DNA of 64,000 nt from Thermoguttaceae bacterium (GTDB lineage Bacteria; Planctomycetota; Planctomycetia; Pirellulales; Thermoguttaceae). The stretch's first letter is position 1. The number at the start of each line of letters is the position of its first letter. Made by a program: the position numbers and the translations under genes. The DNA lies in assembly GCA_017447865.1 (NCBI GenBank), contig JAFSMO010000045.1, positions 1 through 64,000 of the forward strand, written 5' to 3'. Positions 42,101 through 50,900 of this stretch are shown one piece after another. Under the pieces are notes generated by a model. The model searched no databases, was not told the origin of the DNA, and saw only the letters and a program-made list of their open reading frames with translations.

Positions 42101-43552
42101 GACGAGTTTTTGCGGCACTTCCGGCTGATCCTTCGGCGTTTGAGTCGCAGGCTCTTCTGGTTTCGCCCACTTTTCAAAACGGGGAACCGACGATTGGGGA
42201 AGCGGTGGCGTCGTTATCGCGTACGGATTCGTCGGATGGGACGGCGTGGACGGTACGGCTGACTGGGAATCAGAGCCCGATGGTTCCTCTGCCGAAACTC
42301 CCTGCGAGGACGGCGCTGAAACCGGCGGAACGGAGGACTGAACCGTCTGCGCGTAAGAATCGGTTTTGGGACTTGAACTCATTCCCGGAAGCGGCGGCGT
42401 CGCTATAATCGGCTGGGCCGCAGGTACAGACGAAGCCGTAGGAAGCGGTGGCGTCGCAATGATGGGCTGAGCCACGGGAATGGGCGGAGTCGCAACGATC
42501 GGCTTCGCGACAGGAATCGGCGGAGTCGTGATGATCGGCTGCGCCACGGGAATGGGCGGCGTCGCGATGATGGGTTTACCAACGGGACGAGGCATCGCGG
42601 CAGGAAGCGGCGGCGTCGAAATCACCGGCTGAGCCGTAGGAATCGGCTGAGCGGTTGGAAGCGGCGGAGTGGAAATCACCGACTGCGCCGCTGGAGCGGG
42701 TTTTGCAGTAGGAAGCGGCGAAGTCGTTGGAACTGACGACGCGTCGGGAACCGGCGGCAGAGTGGGGAGACCGTCTCCAGAATCCGAGGAAGACGCGGTT
42801 TCTTTCGGGGCCGGCTCAGAGGTCGAGTTCATCCCTGGAATCGGAGGAGCCGCCGGGATTTTGCCCGTGAAACCACCGGAATGAGCAGATTTCTGGGAGT
42901 CCAAAGCCTGATCCACCGGAGGAAGCGGCGGCAAAGTGGGAAGATCGTCCGCAGAATCCGAGGAAGGCTCGGCGTCTTTCGGAGCCGGCTCAACGTTCAT
43001 CCCCGGGATTGGCGGCGCGGCAGGGATTTTGCCCGTAAAGCCACCGGAATGCGTGGGGGCTTCCGGAGCCGGCCCAACGTTCATCCCCGGGATTGGCGGC
43101 GCGGCAGGGATTTTGCCCGTAAAGCCACCGGAATGCGCGGGGGCTTCCGGAGCCGGCTCAACGTTCATCCCCGGGATTGGCGGCGCGGCAGGGATTTTGC
43201 CCGTAAAGCCACCGGAATGCGTGGGGGCTTCCGGAGCCGGCTCAACGTTCATCCCCGGGATCGGCGGCGCGGCAGGGATTTTGCCCGTGAAACCAGCGTG
43301 AGGCGTGGAGTCGTGCGAGGTCGGTGCGGAGTTCATCCCCGGGATCGGCGGCGCGGCGGGGATCGTTCCGGTAAATGGACCATGCTGGGCCGGTCCCTGA
43401 CTCATCCCCGGAATCGGAGGCGCCGGGGGAATTGTGCCCGTAAAAACCGAAGAGGAAGGCGCACTCGCGGGAATATCGGCCCCACAGTCCGCAAATGGGC
43501 AGCGGGTCGCATAATCAGGAACGGAGCGTTTACATTTGGGGCAAAATTTCAT
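39185..43552 (-). CDS. Zinc-ribbon, Pro-rich repeat, membrane-anchored protein with alpha-toroid domain
   Basis: 1455 residues. An N-terminal zinc ribbon (CPKCKRS and a second Cys pair, residues 4-23) is followed by about seven 28-residue repeats around FTGKIPAAPPIPGMN, a PxPxAxPI(I/V)xTPPxP stretch, and about nine 14-residue repeats of the VEPPVAGFNQSQKR type (about 480-620). One transmembrane segment lies at about 675-697. Beyond it are a carboxypeptidase-regulatory-like beta domain (about 800-865), a DUF2135/YfaP-like domain (about 885-1010, TPNDLDAHLDGP), and a squalene-cyclase/prenyltransferase-like alpha-toroid (about 1060-1440, with ALDWLARHQ and ANQADDGGWG motifs). Zinc ribbon and repeats should be cytoplasmic and the rest outside. 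No catalytic function is evident; a scaffold or binding role is my guess. Last gene of a four-gene set. Confidence 0.85.
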   Translation of the reverse strand: MKFCPKCKRSVPDYATRCPFADCGADIPASAPSSSVFTGTIPPAPPIPGMSQGPAQHGPFTGTIPAAPPIPGMNSAPTSHDSTPHAGFTGKIPAAPPIPGMNVEPAPEAPTHSGGFTGKIPAAPPIPGMNVEPAPEAPAHSGGFTGKIPAAPPIPGMNVGPAPEAPTHSGGFTGKIPAAPPIPGMNVEPAPKDAEPSSDSADDLPTLPPLPPVDQALDSQKSAHSGGFTGKIPAAPPIPGMNSTSEPAPKETASSSDSGDGLPTLPPVPDASSVPTTSPLPTAKPAPAAQSVISTPPLPTAQPIPTAQPVISTPPLPAAMPRPVGKPIIATPPIPVAQPIITTPPIPVAKPIVATPPIPVAQPIIATPPLPTASSVPAAQPIIATPPLPGMSSSPKTDSYAQTVQSSVPPVSAPSSQGVSAEEPSGSDSQSAVPSTPSHPTNPYAITTPPLPQSSVPRFEKWAKPEEPATQTPKDQPEVPQKLVEPPVVGFNQSQKRVEPPVAGFNQSQKRVEPPVAGFNQSQKRVEPPVAGFNPSQKRVEPPVAGFNQSQKRVEPKVMGFNQSQKRIEPPVAGFDQSQKRIEPPVMGYNQSPKLTEPPVMGYGQPPYMQEPPVMMAPTFFGMVFMPANNYLMQNIQTFLPELQGDETQEELALREELQGLHEKARRRLKRGKRLANLSFLVFFMVLAAGLWLYNRTIWSYASVQLADSITRSQLEKERIIIAYTPYTDGKIAISYEDDIRTKTIIQNLTAGQSDEFEMYIRDPKDSDHVQVTYRDEFWLKKSRTTLANLHFHTQEGTLVSTSSRLAGTIYDAETGEPVPSARISIPGTHFHASAMHNGSFSLSGFPEGEQTFEISAPNYITYQFKSRSEKDPIRVCLSPEISDGQLRFVLSWKRTPNDLDAHLDGPLSEEMDFHVCYANRQSVSPSIVKVEAAASEGFGPETITVKKPQPGSYLFYVHDFSDQRDASTPLLAQSGARVDVYFGNQLLETIRPDVQLKGNLWNVCMVSISRDLKPTIRVLGDFESKCVPPMDLYSFRVKADRLDWIRSLGGSEESEKAVEEALDWLARHQCTKRYKKQGKEVPTYGAWGKFCIDPESKSCCCEHPENYDKENPGIRKQYCMDKSGDYTVATTGMAILAFQAGGNYSFNGHKYSTNVRHGLDWLVEMQEEDGSIVTPSKEGKEFHQWYMQEHGIATLALAEACLLARSENVLLDEKYEKALKRAVDFIIANQADDGGWGQKPDKKEESYSSISGWQILALAMAQKAGCKVPNDVVEKLYVFYRNMIPKASDESKKQVNTETTLEQSQTPYPTELVTAFGILLREFLITKPDSADERYIAQASLRLVNNAREEWKKPEEVERDPDFNTWFWASLVLHQRGGEDWREWNEIVREEVIRTQCHEFCRRGSWDAEREFFFERGISGRIYATALCALTLQVYYQYTTEADRRSTLVPQNPQ
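41765..42115. repeat. In-gene 42-base tandem repeats
   Basis: About nine copies of a 42-base unit encode VEPPVAGFNQSQKR-type repeats in the zinc-ribbon/toroid gene. Near-identity at DNA level suggests recent expansion and possible copy-number variation. Confidence 0.8.
42990..43310. repeat. In-gene 84-base tandem repeats
   Basis: Four nearly identical 84-base units encode FTGKIPAAPPIPGMN plus an EPAPEAP linker. Further, more diverged copies lie on both sides within the same gene. Confidence 0.8.
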
Positions 43553-43600
43553 CTGCCGGCCTCAAAAAACGAAAAGGAATTTGCGTGTTTTGGTTGGGAA

Positions 43601-44719
43601 TCAGTCTTCAAGAAAACGGTCTTTCTTTTCCAGCACCTCTCCTAATGCCTCAATTTCCCGGAAGTGACCGCTGTCACCGATCAGCTCGGTGAAGCTGGAA
43701 CGAAATGACGGATTCCCAAAAACTTCAAGCATGACGTGATTTTCACGCAGTGCTTTGGCGACTTCAGGAACTCCCTGCGTTCCGTCCGCCGTTTGAGGAT
43801 GGAAGTCTTGATCCGTGATCAAATAAAAGCGAACCGGATGATTTCCGGACTCCTTTTTCACCTTTTCAATCGCGAGAACCAGAACATCGAGCACCGATTC
43901 CGGCTCGTCCCCACCCTCAAAATTGGGGACTTTGGTCAGTTCGTCCGCGATGATTAACGCATTCTCGGTAAACTCACCGGCCTGAACCCAGTCGCTGTCC
44001 TGCGTCGCGTCGCCAAACGCAATGAGAGCAAACCGGGGGATCAGGTTTTCATCTTCCAAATCCCGCGCGAACGTGTAGATTTTTTCCTGTAGTTTGCGCA
44101 TCGGCTCTTCCATCGATTCCGTCGTGTCGATCATGATCACAATATCGACGGCGGCCGCGGTCTGAAATTCGGCAGTCTGCGTCACGACTTTCATCCCACT
44201 GCGGCTCATGACCTGCACCGAAATCGGACTCCCCGGCTTATAGTTCCAGTTCCAGTGCTGCGTCTCCTTGCAAGGTTTTTTGTAGTCAAAAATCAAATCG
44301 GAATCCACCCCGTCCGATGTGCGGCGGAGGTAAACCCGCCCGGGAGTCAGCACCTCGTAGGAAATTTCCACCTGCCCCTGATTTTCCTGGTTTTGCTCGA
44401 TCCGCACGTCCTTCACGATGGCATACCGTCCCACACTGAACCAGAAAATCTTCTCCGCGGCAAAAATCAGAACGATCGCCAGAACGATGAAAACGAAAAG
44501 CATCCAGACGAAACGGAACGCAAGCCGACGCGAATCCGCCCCCAGACTCTCTTTCAGCCGCATAAGTCGTAGATAGCGCTCGGAATACTCCGTTTCCGGA
44601 TTCGACGCCTCGTTGACGTTTTCCTCAACCGGCTCCGGAGGCATGGAAGACTCGGGCGGCGTTGGAGGTGTGGGCGGCGTTGGAGGTGTGGGCGGCGTTG
44701 GAGGGGGAGCTGTCAGCAT
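43601..44719 (-). CDS. Membrane-anchored von Willebrand factor A domain protein
   Basis: 372 residues. It starts with a PPT-repeat tail (about 5-22), then has one transmembrane segment (about 69-88), a beta domain (about 100-185), and a VWA domain from about 190. The metal-site motif is DTTES (198-202), a DxTxS form of the usual DxSxS. A short beta stretch after the membrane (GQVEISYEVLTPGRVY) resembles that in the toroid protein (GKIAISYEDD), so the two share a plan. VWA domains bind protein partners through a metal ion. It is 48 bases upstream of the toroid gene and 11 bases after the small exported protein gene. Confidence 0.87.
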   Translation of the reverse strand: MLTAPPPTPPTPPTPPTPPTPPESSMPPEPVEENVNEASNPETEYSERYLRLMRLKESLGADSRRLAFRFVWMLFVFIVLAIVLIFAAEKIFWFSVGRYAIVKDVRIEQNQENQGQVEISYEVLTPGRVYLRRTSDGVDSDLIFDYKKPCKETQHWNWNYKPGSPISVQVMSRSGMKVVTQTAEFQTAAAVDIVIMIDTTESMEEPMRKLQEKIYTFARDLEDENLIPRFALIAFGDATQDSDWVQAGEFTENALIIADELTKVPNFEGGDEPESVLDVLVLAIEKVKKESGNHPVRFYLITDQDFHPQTADGTQGVPEVAKALRENHVMLEVFGNPSFRSSFTELIGDSGHFREIEALGEVLEKKDRFLED

Positions 44720-44730
44720 GGTGCAATTCC

Positions 44731-45267
44731 TTAATTCTTCTGACTCAAATCAAGCGGTTTGCGCAGTTTTTCCGAACGTTTCGCCCGTTTTGCCTTGGAA
44801 TCCGACTTTCCGGATTTTTCCAGAACACGCGCCTGAAACTGGTCGTGAGTACTTTGAGGCCCCGCTTTCACTGGCTGAGCCACCTCATTGCGCCGCTGCT
44901 GGAAACGGTCCTCCGGCACGAACCCGCCACTCGGCCGCACAGCACGCACAGGAGCGGAAGGTGAATTCAAAATGGCTTCATCCATCTCGTGCAAATCGAT
45001 GATCTGAACCGACGTCTGCATCGAAGAAACGCTGTTCGAAGAGCCGTAAGAACGATTCCGAAACGGCAAAATCGGCGTCCCGGAAGACGTCCCGCCAGAT
45101 GAGGAGCGCATGATCCCGCCAGTGTTCATGCTCCCGCCGTCCGGGACCATGACGGTCGTCGAAACATCCGTGTGCTGGTACTCCGGCAGTTGGACCGCAC
45201 CTTGGGCCAAAACCACCGACGCAGAACCGGCAATCAGAAAAAACAGCGAGAAAATGAGGCGTTTCAT
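44731..45267 (-). CDS. Small exported protein of unknown function
   Basis: 178 residues from the ATG at 45267, chosen for the GGGAG just upstream; a GTG five codons earlier is less likely. The signal peptide is about 1-21 (ending VVLAQG). The mature part is Ser/Gly-rich, then basic at the end (SKAKRAKRSEKLRK), with no fold recognised. The stop codon is 11 bases before the VWA gene start, so translational coupling is likely. Confidence 0.75.
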   Translation of the reverse strand: MKRLIFSLFFLIAGSASVVLAQGAVQLPEYQHTDVSTTVMVPDGGSMNTGGIMRSSSGGTSSGTPILPFRNRSYGSSNSVSSMQTSVQIIDLHEMDEAILNSPSAPVRAVRPSGGFVPEDRFQQRRNEVAQPVKAGPQSTHDQFQARVLEKSGKSDSKAKRAKRSEKLRKPLDLSQKN

Positions 45268-45351
45268 ACGGAACTCCCGCACCTATTTAAAATCATAGCC
45301 GGGGGCTGAATCAAACCCCCGGCCAATCTTACTAACGAATCAGGTCAGGAA

Positions 45352-47670
45352 TCAATAGAGACCTTTGTAAGTGTCACGATGATTTTCTTCCCAAATCATA
45401 CGCGGACCAACCACAAAGTCCTGCATCTTTTCCTTATCCCACTGGAACAGCAGGCGCTGCTTCACTTTGCCCTCTTCATCCGTTTTGAATTCGAGGAACG
45501 AAGGAGCGCTGTCCGAATTGTCGGCGTCACGCATCGCAACGACCACGCCGGAATTCGCCGCCATGTCTTCGAAGTTCTTCGTCGCCGGGGTCGAGAAGGA
45601 CATCAGGCCGTTCCCGTAGAAGAACTTGTTCGGCGGAAGTTCGTAGGACGTCACTTCGTCGTTACCCTGCATGAGCATCACTTTGTTGTTGCCCTGCGTA
45701 GCGGCCCAGCGGTCGCTGTACGGGTCAGCCGCGACTCCACCAGCTTCCGGAAGAACCGGAGTGCTGCTGGCAAGCGCCGCATTGCCGGAGAAGCGGAAAA
45801 CGCCCTTCTGACCGTTCGAACTGAAGATGATCGACTTGTCACGACCAGCCGCAACCGACATTTTCTTGTCGGGCGTGGTTTCCATGCCTTCGATCTTCTT
45901 GTACGTGTCGAGCTTCTTGCCCTGAACGTTCGAAAGCGTGATGGAATCGGTCATGTCGTCAACCAAAGCGAACGAATCGCTGTTCGGCATCATGGCAACA
46001 TCAACCGGGTGCGCCATGTTGTCGTCTTTATCAATGATCTGCTCAACGACGCCACCGTCATTGATGCGGTAAACTTTACCGCCTTCACGCGGGGAAACGC
46101 AAACCAGACCGTGCGTACGATGCAGCGCGATACCAGTCGCAGTCTGCGGGAGTTTCGTAACGCCAAGGACGCGGCCGTTTTCATCGACCTGGTAAACTTT
46201 GCCTTCGGAGCCTTCGTCACCGCAGGAGACGTAGAGGACCATTCCCGGCGGGATTTCCATCGGGCCGAGGTTCACACCGGCGAGATTCGGCGGAACGTCA
46301 CCGCCTCCACCGTAACCATTGCCGTAGCCGCCGCCACCGCCGCCACCGTAGCCGTAGCCCGGATTGTAGTACGGAAGCTGAGGATTCCAATACGGAATCT
46401 GCGGATTGTAAACCAGGACGTCCGGACCGTAGATCGTCGGGACTTCCGGCAGCTTCATTTTCGGAGCCAGGTTACGCACGCGCTGACGATAGTGCGGCGC
46501 GAGGTTCACCAGGTTGTTGTAACCGTTGCCCATTCCAGGACCGTTGCCCGGACCAGGAGCATCACCAGGAGCGTTCTTCGGCTCTTTTTCTTCCGGACCT
46601 TCTTCAGGACCATCGCCTTCGGCGCCGTCTTCACCACACGGGCAGGCTTCACCAGATCCATCACCCGGACCAGGGCCATCGCCGGGGCCAGTGCCAGGAC
46701 CATCACCAGGGCCAGCACCTTCGCCGCACGGGCAGCCTTCGCCAGTGCCGTAGCCGAGGCCAACGCCGTAACCGGAACCAAATCCGCCAACGCCCGCGAC
46801 GTCACCCATCGCGACCGTGCCGGCCATACCAAGCGTACGTCCCAACGGGTCGATATCCCACGGGGTCACTTCGACGATTCCATCGCCGCCGTGTCCGCCA
46901 TGACCGCCGCCAACGCCAACGCCAGCCACACCGTCAACAACGCCGTCGTGAACGACGCCATCGCCGTGATGATAGTGGTGGACCACGCCATCACCATCGT
47001 GATGAACGACACCAACGCCGTCATGAACCACACCAACGCCGTCATGATGAACGACGCCAACACCGTCATGAACGACCACGCCGTCACCGTGATGAACGAC
47101 GCCGTCATGAACGACATGCGTACGATCAACCACATGACCACGGTCGTGGATCACGACATCATCGCGATCACGAACAACGACCGGAGCGCGTTCGACGACT
47201 TCGACCGGACGATGAATCTCCGGGGTTCTTTCGACGACCTGAACCGGCTGCTGAACCACAGGCTGCTGCACAGGAACTTCTTTCGCCACCACGGCTTCCG
47301 GCGCGGCATCCACAGGAGCTTCTTTCTGGAAAAGAGGAATCCGCTGGTCGCCATTTTCGAGGTAACGGCCAATCATGTTCGTCCAGTCGCCTTCGAAAAC
47401 GACCAGATTTTGATTGGGATTGTACCCAGCGGGAGAGGCAATCAATTCTCCCTGCTCGTTGACTACTCTAAATTTACTCCAGGACGGCGCAGTCCCGTTC
47501 ACGTCCACCGTGACATGAAGGAATTTGCCGGCCTCCTCGGTCGTTCCTGCCGCATTAGGAAGAGGTGACGACTGTTTCGTGACTTTATTCACGTCCCAGT
47601 CGGCGGCCTGAGCAGCCGCGATCACAAGCAGCAGGCAGACCCCAAACACAAGTTGGAATGCCTTTTTCAT
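45352..47670 (-). CDS. Exported His-rich, Gly/Pro-rich protein with beta-propeller C-terminus
   Basis: 772 residues. The signal peptide is about 1-22. A beta domain (about 25-115) is followed by a Val/Pro/Glu stretch, then a striking His/Asp/Val repeat region (about 170-245) built on HDGVGVVHHDGVGVVHDG, a Gly-rich part with two CPCGE motifs (about 305-355), and a Tyr/Asn/Pro/Gly region. From about 470 to the end there is a propeller-like domain (GMVLYVSCGDEGSEGKVYQV, GIALHRTHGLVCVSP). The His clusters and CPCG motifs suggest metal binding, and the low-complexity part could be a surface or structural polymer. First gene of the four-gene set; Shine-Dalgarno AGGAG. Confidence 0.82.
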   Translation of the reverse strand: MKKAFQLVFGVCLLLVIAAAQAADWDVNKVTKQSSPLPNAAGTTEEAGKFLHVTVDVNGTAPSWSKFRVVNEQGELIASPAGYNPNQNLVVFEGDWTNMIGRYLENGDQRIPLFQKEAPVDAAPEAVVAKEVPVQQPVVQQPVQVVERTPEIHRPVEVVERAPVVVRDRDDVVIHDRGHVVDRTHVVHDGVVHHGDGVVVHDGVGVVHHDGVGVVHDGVGVVHHDGDGVVHHYHHGDGVVHDGVVDGVAGVGVGGGHGGHGGDGIVEVTPWDIDPLGRTLGMAGTVAMGDVAGVGGFGSGYGVGLGYGTGEGCPCGEGAGPGDGPGTGPGDGPGPGDGSGEACPCGEDGAEGDGPEEGPEEKEPKNAPGDAPGPGNGPGMGNGYNNLVNLAPHYRQRVRNLAPKMKLPEVPTIYGPDVLVYNPQIPYWNPQLPYYNPGYGYGGGGGGGYGNGYGGGGDVPPNLAGVNLGPMEIPPGMVLYVSCGDEGSEGKVYQVDENGRVLGVTKLPQTATGIALHRTHGLVCVSPREGGKVYRINDGGVVEQIIDKDDNMAHPVDVAMMPNSDSFALVDDMTDSITLSNVQGKKLDTYKKIEGMETTPDKKMSVAAGRDKSIIFSSNGQKGVFRFSGNAALASSTPVLPEAGGVAADPYSDRWAATQGNNKVMLMQGNDEVTSYELPPNKFFYGNGLMSFSTPATKNFEDMAANSGVVVAMRDADNSDSAPSFLEFKTDEEGKVKQRLLFQWDKEKMQDFVVGPRMIWEENHRDTYKGLY

Positions 47671-47966
47671 GGTTCAGCTCCTGTATAAATCGTAAAAATT
47701 TCACGGATCTGCAGATCCGTATTACTTATTTTAACAAAAAAGTAACGCACACAAGTTTTGAAATTATTCTTATAAGTATATTTAACACCAAATAGAAAAA
47801 AAATCAACGGGTTCAATCCCTTTTTTTTAAAATTTTCCAAAAAAAACTAAAATTTTCCAAAATTTTTTAAATTTTTCATAAGATTTGCGTCATTTAAGGG
47901 GGAAAAAGGAAATTTCCATGCTTTTTTAGTTCCCGCTTTTCCCAAATCGAAGACCAAACGGCACGC
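47671..47966. other. AT-rich spacer with promoter elements of the His-rich protein gene
   Basis: A minus-strand TAAAAT (47728-47733) with a TTGTGT about 15 bases upstream could be the promoter. The rest is A/T homopolymer-like sequence with no gene. Confidence 0.45.
47703..47720. promoter_or_regulatory. Perfect 18-base palindrome at the probable transcript start
   Basis: ACGGATCTGCAGATCCGT lies just downstream of the candidate -10 box of the gene starting at 47670. It could be an operator or a 5' hairpin. Confidence 0.5.
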
Positions 47967-50900
47967 TCAACGGGGCTCCGTGCAGTCGAGTATCGGCCAG
48001 ACCAGCTCGCCCCGATCCTGGGCCTCGGCGTCCCGGAACGCTCCGTAGCGCGGCGCGTTCGCGTCCATCCAGAGGATGAATTTGTGCCGCAGTTCCGGCG
48101 TCACGTGGTCGCGGTGGTTTTCGTCGTTCAAAATCTTCGTAAGTTCCGAAATCGACGAGCCGAAACGGCCAGGAATGGAGCGTGAACCGCCGTGGTCGGG
48201 TTGGGTCACGGCGCCGCGCATCCCGCCTGCGAACGAATAGACGTACGGCCGAAGCGCCTCGTAATTCAGCGTCTGCGGCCCTTTTTTCTTCTCGACGTGG
48301 CACGGGATGCAGGACTGATCGATCTCGCCCTGAAGGAATCGCACGAACGCGATCGGCTCCACCGGCCCACACTCGGGCTGGAGCGTGGACGGCTCACGCA
48401 GGAACGCGGTCGGAACGCTGGTCTCGGTGCGCACGGACTCGGTCGTCGGCTCGTGGCAGCCGGTGCAGACCAGTTTTTCGCCGGGATGCACGAACGCGAC
48501 CGCCCGCATCGTGGCGACCGCCTGGAAATTCGCGTCGAGCGTCTGGAAGAGGAGCTGCTTCCCGGGCGGCGCCTCGAAAAAAACGCTTCCATCCGCTTCC
48601 ACCGGCACGATCCCCAACGGAATGCGCGGCGTCGTTTCGACGAAGTACCCGATCATCGGGACGTTCATCCACGGGTTCGGCTTGGGAATGACCTGAAGCA
48701 CGCGCAGGTACTTGATCGGGCGGTCCTTCGGAAGCGGCAGATCGCAAATATTCACATTGGAAACGCCGATGAAAGCGCGCTGGTCCTCGGACTGGTGGTC
48801 CTCGCCCTGAGCCGTCTGCTGCGGGATCACCGGCGGCGTGAACCTCGCCCGGACCGGCATCGGCTCGGAAAGTCGAAGGCGCGGGTCGTAATCGATCGGA
48901 AGGAGTTCACGTTCGCAGATCAGTTCCTCATTCCCGAAAACGTCGAGCACGATCAGGTCCTCCCACGACGTGCAGAGGAACGTCTGCTCGTCCAGGGGCC
49001 ACGGCGCGCCGTAGCGGTACTGGCTCCGGCCCGCGCATTCCGACTCGGGGAACGGCGTGTACGGCGTCACGCGGCGGATCTGGCTCATCTGATTGTCGTT
49101 CGGGACGCGAAGGTCCAGCAGGCAGATGGAGCCGAACGTTTCGCCATGGTGCGGCGCAGCGGTGAAGACGTACTTGTACGAGCCGGGAATCGCGCGGATT
49201 TGCATTTCCGTCATCGGAAGGCCCGATTTGGAGTCCGCGCATTTGCCCATGCGGTGATCGTCGTGGAGGTCGTAAATTCCGGTCCGGACCACTTCGGAAA
49301 GGCCCTGGACCCGCTCGGATTCCGGGACCGGCGTCTGGAACGTCTGCCACGGGAAGGGGTAGTTGCCGTGCGGGGCGCGAGGGTTTCGGCCGTCCGGAGC
49401 GCACGTCCAGAAGTTGGAGCCGAGGCAGTTCTCGCGGTCCGTGTAGTCCCACCGCGTGTACACGAGCATGCCCGAATTATCGACGGACGGCTGCCACTCG
49501 GACGTTTCAAAAAAGCTGATCGGGTAAATGTCCGACCCGTCCGGCTTGCAGCTGTGCAGGACGCTCGTCGTGACCTGGAGCCGCGCACTTTCGCCGAAGC
49601 AGCGGATAAACCCTCCGCGGCGCTCCGAGCAAAAGACCAGCCGACCGGACGGAAGGACGCAAACGTCGAAATCGTTGAACGGACTGTCGGTCAGCATCCG
49701 GATCCCTTTTTCCGGCGCGTCGATCTCGAGACTGAAAAGGTTCCAGGACGTCTGCGGCGACCAGAACCAGCGGTGGTTTTGACTCTCGCAGTACGAAAAG
49801 TAGAGCGTTTTGCCGTCGAAGCTCAGGTCCGGCGTGTAGAACGCCCCAATCTCGAGTTCCTGCCCGGCCAGACGGCGATTAGTGACTTTGCGGCCAGCGG
49901 TGAGGCTTTGGATCGTTGGGTTTGGGCCGCGCCAGCCGGAGATCGTGAACAGACCGCCGCCGTGCAGCGTGTTGAAGCCGTAAACCTGCGTCGCGAAGTG
50001 GCCGCCCATCAGGTCCGAGTTGAACTCGTTCGTCAGCCGGGAGCCGGAATAGGAAGCGCGGGCCAAAAACGCGATCCGGTCGATCTGGGCCAGTTTCGGG
50101 TTGGAAAGCATCAGGTTCCGACGGACGGCCGCCGCGGCGAGGAAAAGCGCGTCAAGCGTTTCGTTCGCGGTTTCACCCGACGCCTGAATTTTTGTCAACT
50201 GGTCTTTGAGCGTCTGAAAATCTTTTCGGGCCGAATCGTCGCCGAGGCCAGACTCAAGCAAGGCCCCGATCCGCCGCACGAGAGGCTGCGCGGGGTGGGT
50301 CTCCTCCGGGAAAACCAGCGCGTGACGGTTGGCCGTCTGTTCCGCCGCGCCCCGAACCGGGCATTCGTGACCAACGCGAGTCTGAAGATCGGCGTACTGC
50401 TCGCCCCAGAAGGCCAAAACGCCGGGGCGGAACTGCTCGGCTTTCACGCTTTGAAGCCGGAAACGGTCGATGGCCGCGCGGAGTTCTTCGGCCGTGAAAA
50501 CGCGGGTCGGGACGTTTTTCGCGGGTTTTCCCGTCGGTTCCGGCAGGCCGCTGGGGAAGGCGGTCGGGAAAAGCCGGTCCAGCTCGGCCAGACTTCCGCC
50601 CGATTTGAAAATCTCGGGGTTTTTGGCCGCCAGAGCCGGCGAAAGCGTCATTTTTACGGGCTGGGAGTGCACCGCCAAACGCTCGCGAAGTTGCTCGAAC
50701 GTGCACGTCTCACCGTTCCCAGCGGGGCGGATCTCCACGGTCGGCCCGGCTTCGGAAGGCGCAAGCCCCTCAAAGTCGCACTGGACCAGCGTCCTCCCGG
50801 CCTTCGTGATCTTCAGAGCGTCGAGCGCCGCATGGTACATCGGGATCGACTCCTCCGCGATGTTTCCGATGTAAAACCGGCTTTCCGGCGTCACGGCCTC

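Noticed and set aside
41910..42128. Plus-strand frame with repeated TGGSTRFCDWL
   Set aside because: Reverse reading of the 42-base repeats in the toroid gene.
45379..47568. 729-codon open frame on the plus strand rich in Asn/Asp/Ala/Val
   Set aside because: Antisense to the His-rich protein gene; its repeats mirror the coding repeats. No signal peptide or Shine-Dalgarno.
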